From Trebonia sp036501515 (GTDB lineage Bacteria > Actinomycetota > Actinomycetes > Streptosporangiales > Streptosporangiaceae): DNA of 10,052 nt. Position 1 is the first letter of the stretch, and each line of letters begins with the position of its first letter. A program made the translations under genes and the position numbers. Of the stretch, positions 6,501 to 10,052 are shown piece after piece. Under the pieces are notes generated by a model, which was not told the origin of the DNA, did not search any database, and saw nothing but the letters and a program-made list of their open reading frames with translations. The stretch covers positions 1-10,052 of the forward strand of contig DASYAD010000443.1 in assembly GCA_036501515.1 (NCBI GenBank). Reading direction: 5' to 3'.

Positions 6501-9500
6501 TTCACCTACCAGGTCACCGACCCCTACGGGCTGACCGGCACCGCGACCGTGCGGATCGCCGTGCTCCCGCCTGGCCCGCCGCAGCCGCCCGTCACTGCCG
6601 ACGACGTGATCAACGCGCCGCCGGGCGCCTCATTGCACTGGAACGTGCTCGGCAACGACTTCATCGCACCTGGCGACACGGTGACGGTGGAGCCGCTCAG
6701 CAAGACGAACTCGGCCGTGCCCGCCGGGGTGACGCTCAACGGGTCCTACGTCTACCTGAAGGTCCCAGGCGCGCAGTCCGACCCGCCCGTGCAGTTCACC
6801 TACGCCGATACCGACGGCGGCAGCCCGTCGCTCGCCCAGGTCATCGTGCACGCGGTACCAGGTGCCAAGGTGCCGCCGATCGCTAACGACGACGTCGCGC
6901 CCGCGCCGGCGGCGGGGGCAGGCAGCGTGACGGTCAACGTGCTCAAGAACGACGACGACCCGCTCGGGTCCGCCGGCGACCTGAAGATCAGCTGGGCCCC
7001 CGCCGGTGTCGCCGCGCACAGCCAGAGCCTGACGATCAAGCTCCAAGCGCAGCCCCGCGAGGTGCCCTACCAGGTCACCGCGCCCAACGGGCTCACCGCG
7101 ACCGCCGTCGTGTACGTGCCAGGCACGCAATCCACCGCGATCAGGCTCCGCCCGGGTGCCCGGATCGTGCTCAAGGAGAACGGCTCGAGCACCGTGCCGC
7201 TGAGCTCCGTGCTCGAGGACACTTCCGGCCGCCAGCTCAAGATCACGACGGTCAACGAGCTCAGCGCCTCCCCCGGCGGCGACCTCACGGTGAACGCCAA
7301 CCAGGCGAGCGCGTTCCAGGTGCACGCGCTCGGTTCCTACGCCGGCCCTGGCGCGGTCACCGTCCAGGTCTACGACGGCGCGACCATGCAGGACCCGCAC
7401 GGCAACACGGCCACGCTGACGATCCCCGCGCAGGTCGGCCCGGACGTGCCCATCCTCCGCTGCCCGCAGGACCCGATCCAGGTCGTCGAGGGCGGCGCAC
7501 CGGTGAGCTACGACATCGGCCAGCTCTGCCACGTCTGGGTCGACACCACCGTTCCCTCGCCGGCGCTCAGGTACAGCACGTCCTGGACCAAGGCGGCCGG
7601 CGGGGTCACCGCCAGCGTGCCAGGCGGCACCAGCCTCCAGCTGACCGCGTCGAGCGGCGCCGCCCCCGGCAGCACGGGCGCGGTGCAGGTCATCCCCGCG
7701 GGCGCGGCGGCTGGCAACACGGGCGGCACCATCAACGTGGTGGTCATCAAGGCGCCGCCGCCGACCGGGCGGGCGGTCAGCGTCACGGTCGAGGCAGGCC
7801 ACAGCGTGACGGTCAACCTCAGCCAGTACGTCACCAGCCCGCTCGCCCGGCCGGACATCCAGGTACTGAACGTCACCCACCCGGCAGGCGCGACGGTGGC
7901 CGCCAGCGGCGGGACGGTCACGATCACCCCGGCGCACGACGCGACCGGCACCGTCGCCATGGTCGCGACCGTGACCGACGTGGCGGGCAGGCCGGACCGG
8001 TCGATCAGCGTCGCGATCACGGCCACCGTGATCGGCTTCCCCGGCATGCCTGGCGCGCCGACGGTGAAGGTGTCGAGCCACACCCTGCAGGTGACGTTCG
8101 GCACCGCCGCGCCCAACGGCGCGCCCGTCGAGTACTACACCGTGTACGCCAACGGCGCGCCGCACCAGTGTGCCAGCTCGCCCTGCGACGTCACCGGGCT
8201 GAGCAACGGCACCAGCTACACCGTGTACGTCACGGCGACCAACTCCGTCGGGCAGAGCAAGCAGAGCGGCACCACCACGGGGCAGCCCAACGCGGTGCCC
8301 GACCAGGTGACCGGGCTCGCGACCGACGTGGGCGACGGTCAGGTCACGCTGACCTGGCAGCCGGCTCGGGTGGACGGCACCCCCGTTACCGGCTACAACG
8401 TCGAGATCAGCCCGCCGCCGGGCGGCCAGCAGCAGATCCAGTCCGTGGGCGTGACTACCTCGCACGCGTTCACCGGACTGGTCAACGGCACCACGTACAC
8501 GTTCACCGTGATGGCGGTCAACGCCGAGGGCAACGGGCCGTGGTCGGTCGGAGTCACCGCGGTACCGTTCGGCAAGCCGCTGACGATGGCCGCGCCGGCC
8601 GCGACCGGCGCGCCCGTGCCCGACCCGACGACCACCAGGGCTATCCAGGTCACCTGGGCGGCGGTGCAGGGCACCGCCGCCAACGGCCGCCCCGTCACCT
8701 CGTACACCATCAACGAGTACTCGTCGTCGTCGAGCGGCGGCCCCTGGACCCAGGTGAGCACGAGCACCGTGGACGGGAGCACGACGACCACCAGCTTCAC
8801 GGTGACCAACGACAGCTCCTGGTACGAGTACACGGTCACCGCCACCAACCTGGCGGGCGCGTCACCGCCGTCACCGCAGTCCTCGCCGGCCGTGCAGGCC
8901 GCCGCGCCGCCGAACGCGCCCACGAACGTGACGGCGACCGCGACAGGGCAGAGCAACACGATCTCGGTCAGCTTCACCGTGCCCGCGGCGAACGCCAAGC
9001 AGATCAAGGACGTCGAGTACGGCGTCAACGCCTCGTCTGAGACCGGGACGATCAACGGGCCGTTCACCACCGGCGGCACGGCGACGTTCACCCTGACGAG
9101 CGCCCTGAGCAGCCAGATAGCCAACGGCAAGGCCGTCACCGTCTACCTCGCCGCCTGCAACGACGCCAGCCTGTGCAGCGCCTGGGCCGGGCCGACCGCC
9201 CAGGTCACGCCGTACCAGCCGATCGCCACCCCGACCGTGACCGCGGCCGCGAGCGGCACCTCGATCGCCTACACGTGGAAGGCGGCGAGCGACGGCCTGG
9301 CAGAGACGCTGAACGTCTGCATCAACTCCGGGTGCACCAACTACAGCGTCCCGGCCACCGGCGGGTACAGCGGCTCGTCCACTGTCAACGCCGGCTACAG
9401 CACCAAGGGGACGATCACCGCCTACCTGACCGACACCAAGGGGCAGCGCGCCCCGGCGTCAGGCACCGTCACCGCGAGCGCGACCACGGCGGCACCGCCC

Positions 9501-9815
9501 AACCCCACGGTCTCCGTCGCCAAGGGCAACGTGGAGCAGGCAGGCAAGGGCAGCTGCGTCCAGCTCAACAACTGCTACAACTTCTACGTCACGGTCACCA
9601 ACTTCCCTGCGGGTGCCACGCTTACCGCCGCCTGTGCCGATAACAGCGGGGTGTTCTCAACGTCTGACCTGTCGTGGAGCGGCAGCACCGTGACGGCGAG
9701 CAGCAGCGGCGGCGCCTCCTGGTACACGCAGTGCCAGCACGCGCCGGACGGCGAGACGGTCACCATCACCGTCACCGGGGGCGGTAAGTCCGGATCCGGC
9801 AGTTACAAGACCTGA
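3585..9815 (+). CDS. Giant Ig-like/fibronectin type III surface protein, N-terminally anchored
   Basis: 2076 residues from ATG 3585. Basic MRLRRSR is followed by a hydrophobic helix (about 8-27) with no lipobox; it may be a signal peptide or a membrane anchor. Residues about 35-370 have repeated short beta segments (GGIWVTNN, DTVWLAGGG, KTIYLPDSG) suggesting a beta-propeller-like fold. Residues about 390-1482 hold roughly eleven Ig/cadherin-like modules of about 90-100 residues, recognised by PPV..DD, VLxND and DxDGD-type motifs (DSDGDPL near 522, DPDGDSV near 929) that may bind calcium in some modules. FN3-like modules start near 1486, 1571, 1668, 1775 and 1879, with typical NGTxYTxxVxAxN motifs in the early ones. 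The C-terminal domain (1974-2076) has four cysteines. There is no LPxTG motif and no C-terminal helix. It is probably an envelope-tethered fibre for adhesion, wall or polysaccharide binding. Codons are GC-rich except the first 20 or so. Module borders are estimates by eye. Confidence 0.93.
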   Translation: MRLRRSRLITPVVLGVAVVTFAALAASSHGFPVQHVSLNDGGIWVTNNSIGTVGRFTKPIGQLDGELAPPSESISVDVWQNGPVVAAYDASGGRIYAVNVYGTAFYDAGAAISPAPGGIALGDETVAVLSTDHSLRATALSAGGGSLAALSASAKPLAAHLPADSAVSVGSDDTVWLAGGGQLRSYPRGGKAQSTALPLSASDPMQVTTVGDVPVVADTTTKTIYLPDSGHTVTLPSSDTSTSFELQQPSAASGVVVAATTQALYSVDPGSGQLTTLSSGHSGSVAAPVQVAGCVHAAWANGATGSYVRTCGSPPPAVSAASPAGTVRQFSLDDTTGAPVLVFRVNNGTLVLNDTTDGGVFLIDSNVTNVRPKWTPVNTAGNSSNQAQTFQVQEKTQLTAKPYTQGVRPGTTTVVHVLDVDKGPPGTYAVSAVGQPDQPGVSVAVAPDSQTVLATVTSLPVDAHFQYTIDDGHGHTASNDVTLEPRAQGENSAPALRPGYQPPSLSVASGGTLVIPVIGDWRDSDGDPLYIDSGAVTSSAGSAAVTSGGALSFTAPQSASGETVRIGYGVSDGRVTTPTKATLTVNVLGASSTRFVAPVAEPDATQAVVGAPVTLQPLANDLPGVDPTNPSAHLTLAAPVPAVTGASVSTDMATGTVAFTAQHPGDFFLTYTDAYGAAPTASGTIRLHVIAASGTPKPPVTTPDVAVLHGQQSAVVDVLADDYDPQGWILGVTSAEPAANSDDGAGLQVAVIDQRWLRISADNPQRGMTATVDYTVSDGKGSATGTVAVSAVAGDLNADQITTTAAAVTIRSGDSAAVPVLAGDASSIGLPLTFSGVPPVAQPPVAGLISSANGTNLRVDAPAGVKSEAETTVSYVATDASGATATGQLDVTIEPPPSKTHPDQAPVPEEVDTREAAGDVAVIQVPVDGVDPDGDSVTVTGVTVPPTLGRIVAVGPDTISYQSYPNSTGTDTFTYQVTDPYGLTGTATVRIAVLPPGPPQPPVTADDVINAPPGASLHWNVLGNDFIAPGDTVTVEPLSKTNSAVPAGVTLNGSYVYLKVPGAQSDPPVQFTYADTDGGSPSLAQVIVHAVPGAKVPPIANDDVAPAPAAGAGSVTVNVLKNDDDPLGSAGDLKISWAPAGVAAHSQSLTIKLQAQPREVPYQVTAPNGLTATAVVYVPGTQSTAIRLRPGARIVLKENGSSTVPLSSVLEDTSGRQLKITTVNELSASPGGDLTVNANQASAFQVHALGSYAGPGAVTVQVYDGATMQDPHGNTATLTIPAQVGPDVPILRCPQDPIQVVEGGAPVSYDIGQLCHVWVDTTVPSPALRYSTSWTKAAGGVTASVPGGTSLQLTASSGAAPGSTGAVQVIPAGAAAGNTGGTINVVVIKAPPPTGRAVSVTVEAGHSVTVNLSQYVTSPLARPDIQVLNVTHPAGATVAASGGTVTITPAHDATGTVAMVATVTDVAGRPDRSISVAITATVIGFPGMPGAPTVKVSSHTLQVTFGTAAPNGAPVEYYTVYANGAPHQCASSPCDVTGLSNGTSYTVYVTATNSVGQSKQSGTTTGQPNAVPDQVTGLATDVGDGQVTLTWQPARVDGTPVTGYNVEISPPPGGQQQIQSVGVTTSHAFTGLVNGTTYTFTVMAVNAEGNGPWSVGVTAVPFGKPLTMAAPAATGAPVPDPTTTRAIQVTWAAVQGTAANGRPVTSYTINEYSSSSSGGPWTQVSTSTVDGSTTTTSFTVTNDSSWYEYTVTATNLAGASPPSPQSSPAVQAAAPPNAPTNVTATATGQSNTISVSFTVPAANAKQIKDVEYGVNASSETGTINGPFTTGGTATFTLTSALSSQIANGKAVTVYLAACNDASLCSAWAGPTAQVTPYQPIATPTVTAAASGTSIAYTWKAASDGLAETLNVCINSGCTNYSVPATGGYSGSSTVNAGYSTKGTITAYLTDTKGQRAPASGTVTASATTAAPPNPTVSVAKGNVEQAGKGSCVQLNNCYNFYVTVTNFPAGATLTAACADNSGVFSTSDLSWSGSTVTASSSGGASWYTQCQHAPDGETVTITVTGGGKSGSGSYKT

Positions 9816-9878
9816 CGCCGCGCATGGCAGGAAATGGCACGAAACCGCACGAAGTCGCACGAGGGAATCGGAAGAATC
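9816..9878 (+). promoter_or_regulatory. Leader between giant gene and moxR, with ribosome binding site
   Basis: The 63-base gap has no evident promoter or terminator, so the giant gene and moxR are probably on one transcript. Purine-rich GAGGGAA (9861-9867) and GGAAGAA (9870-9876) precede the ATG at 9879. Either could serve as the ribosome binding site. A decamer tandem repeat fills the rest. Confidence 0.5.
9826..9865 (+). repeat. Four 10-bp tandem repeats before moxR
   Basis: Four head-to-tail decamers start at 9826, 9836, 9846 and 9856, with consensus SGCASGAANN. Unit two is GGCACGAAAC and unit three CGCACGAAGT. Units two to four share GCACGA exactly; unit one differs by one base there. 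The 10-bp period places every unit on the same DNA face. The last unit overlaps the purine-rich ribosome binding region. Confidence 0.6.
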
Positions 9879-10052
9879 ATGACCACAGCAACCACGGGCG
9901 TGCCGAAGGTGACGTCCGAGCAGGCCAACTGGTTCGCGAGGGCCTTCGGCGCGCTGGTAACGAACGTCGAGCAGGCGGTGCTCGGCAAGAACCACATCGT
10001 GCGGCTGGCGCTGACCTGCCTGGTCTCCGAGGGGCACCTGCTGCTAGAGGAC
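9879..10052 (+). CDS. MoxR-type AAA+ ATPase, N-terminal fragment
   Basis: Only the first 58 residues lie in the window; the gene runs off the right edge. The segment FGALVTNVEQAVLGKNHIV followed by LALTCLVSEGHLLLED matches the conserved start of MoxR-family AAA+ ATPases, where the helix before the Walker A motif ends in GHLLLEDVPG and GxGKT follows. The Walker A, Walker B and sensor motifs would be outside the window. MoxR proteins are chaperone-like ATPases often encoded beside DUF58 proteins, which hold a VWA-like fold; a DUF58 gene and a transglutaminase-like gene would be expected downstream. Its position 63 bases after the giant gene suggests joint expression and a role in maturing or regulating the envelope system. 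The ATG has purine-rich sequence just upstream. The family call is strong even though the piece is short. Confidence 0.88.
   Translation, partial: MTTATTGVPKVTSEQANWFARAFGALVTNVEQAVLGKNHIVRLALTCLVSEGHLLLED

Noticed and set aside
6630..8465. 611-codon open frame on the minus strand
   Set aside because: Same reason: composition is that of a codon-bias shadow (RADLDV, GRAVP-like runs), with no ribosome binding site or recognisable domain.
8715..8740. TCG trinucleotide run as a phase-variable tract
   Set aside because: It is only a short serine run (SSSSS) in frame. Unit changes would not shift the frame, so switching is not expected.
1..10052. CRISPR array, insertion sequence, prophage or tRNA genes
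   Set aside because: No regularly spaced long direct repeats, transposase motifs, terminal inverted repeats or cloverleaf-like sequences were seen. The repeats present are short and confined to linkers or leaders.

Overview
The window comes from a high-GC actinobacterium (Actinomycetota). GC is roughly 70 percent by eye, codons end almost entirely in G or C, and GTG or ATG starts are used. The gene set is one seen in many actinomycetes: an FHA-domain protein, a PknB-like receptor kinase, a very large Ig-like/fibronectin type III surface protein and a MoxR-type AAA+ ATPase. The order within the phylum cannot be fixed from this sequence.

Layout, all on the + strand. (1) 2-1468: C-terminal 488 codons of an FHA protein, cut by the left edge, with a long Pro/Ala/Gly-rich linker, a small zinc-ribbon-like motif and an intact phosphothreonine-binding FHA domain. 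(2) 1465-3393: a membrane-spanning Ser/Thr kinase whose GTG start overlaps the FHA stop by four bases. It has an intact N-terminal catalytic domain with an unusual activation segment, a disordered repeat-bearing linker, one transmembrane helix and a small FN3-like extracellular domain with a cysteine pair. (3) 3394-3584: an AT-rich non-coding gap with candidate promoters and two inverted repeats. (4) 3585-9815: one giant gene of 2076 codons, predicted to be exported and anchored by an N-terminal helix, with a probable beta-propeller-like region, about eleven Ig/cadherin-like modules, about five FN3-like modules and a cysteine-bearing C-terminal domain. (5) 9816-9878: a short leader holding four 10-bp tandem repeats. 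(6) 9879-10052: the first 58 codons of a MoxR-type ATPase, cut just before the expected Walker A motif.

Working model (inference): the kinase senses a wall or surface signal through its extracellular domain and phosphorylates threonines on itself or partners. The coupled FHA protein docks on those phosphothreonines. The giant fibre-like protein acts at the envelope, and MoxR, probably with genes beyond the right edge, remodels or matures a partner complex. The gene set is a recurring actinobacterial cluster and not a new one, but it is poorly understood functionally. The items most worth checking are the kinase activation segment, the shared cysteine-pair FN3-like modules in kinase and giant protein, the AT-rich junction that supplies the kinase's last codons, and the regulatory repeats before the giant gene and before moxR.
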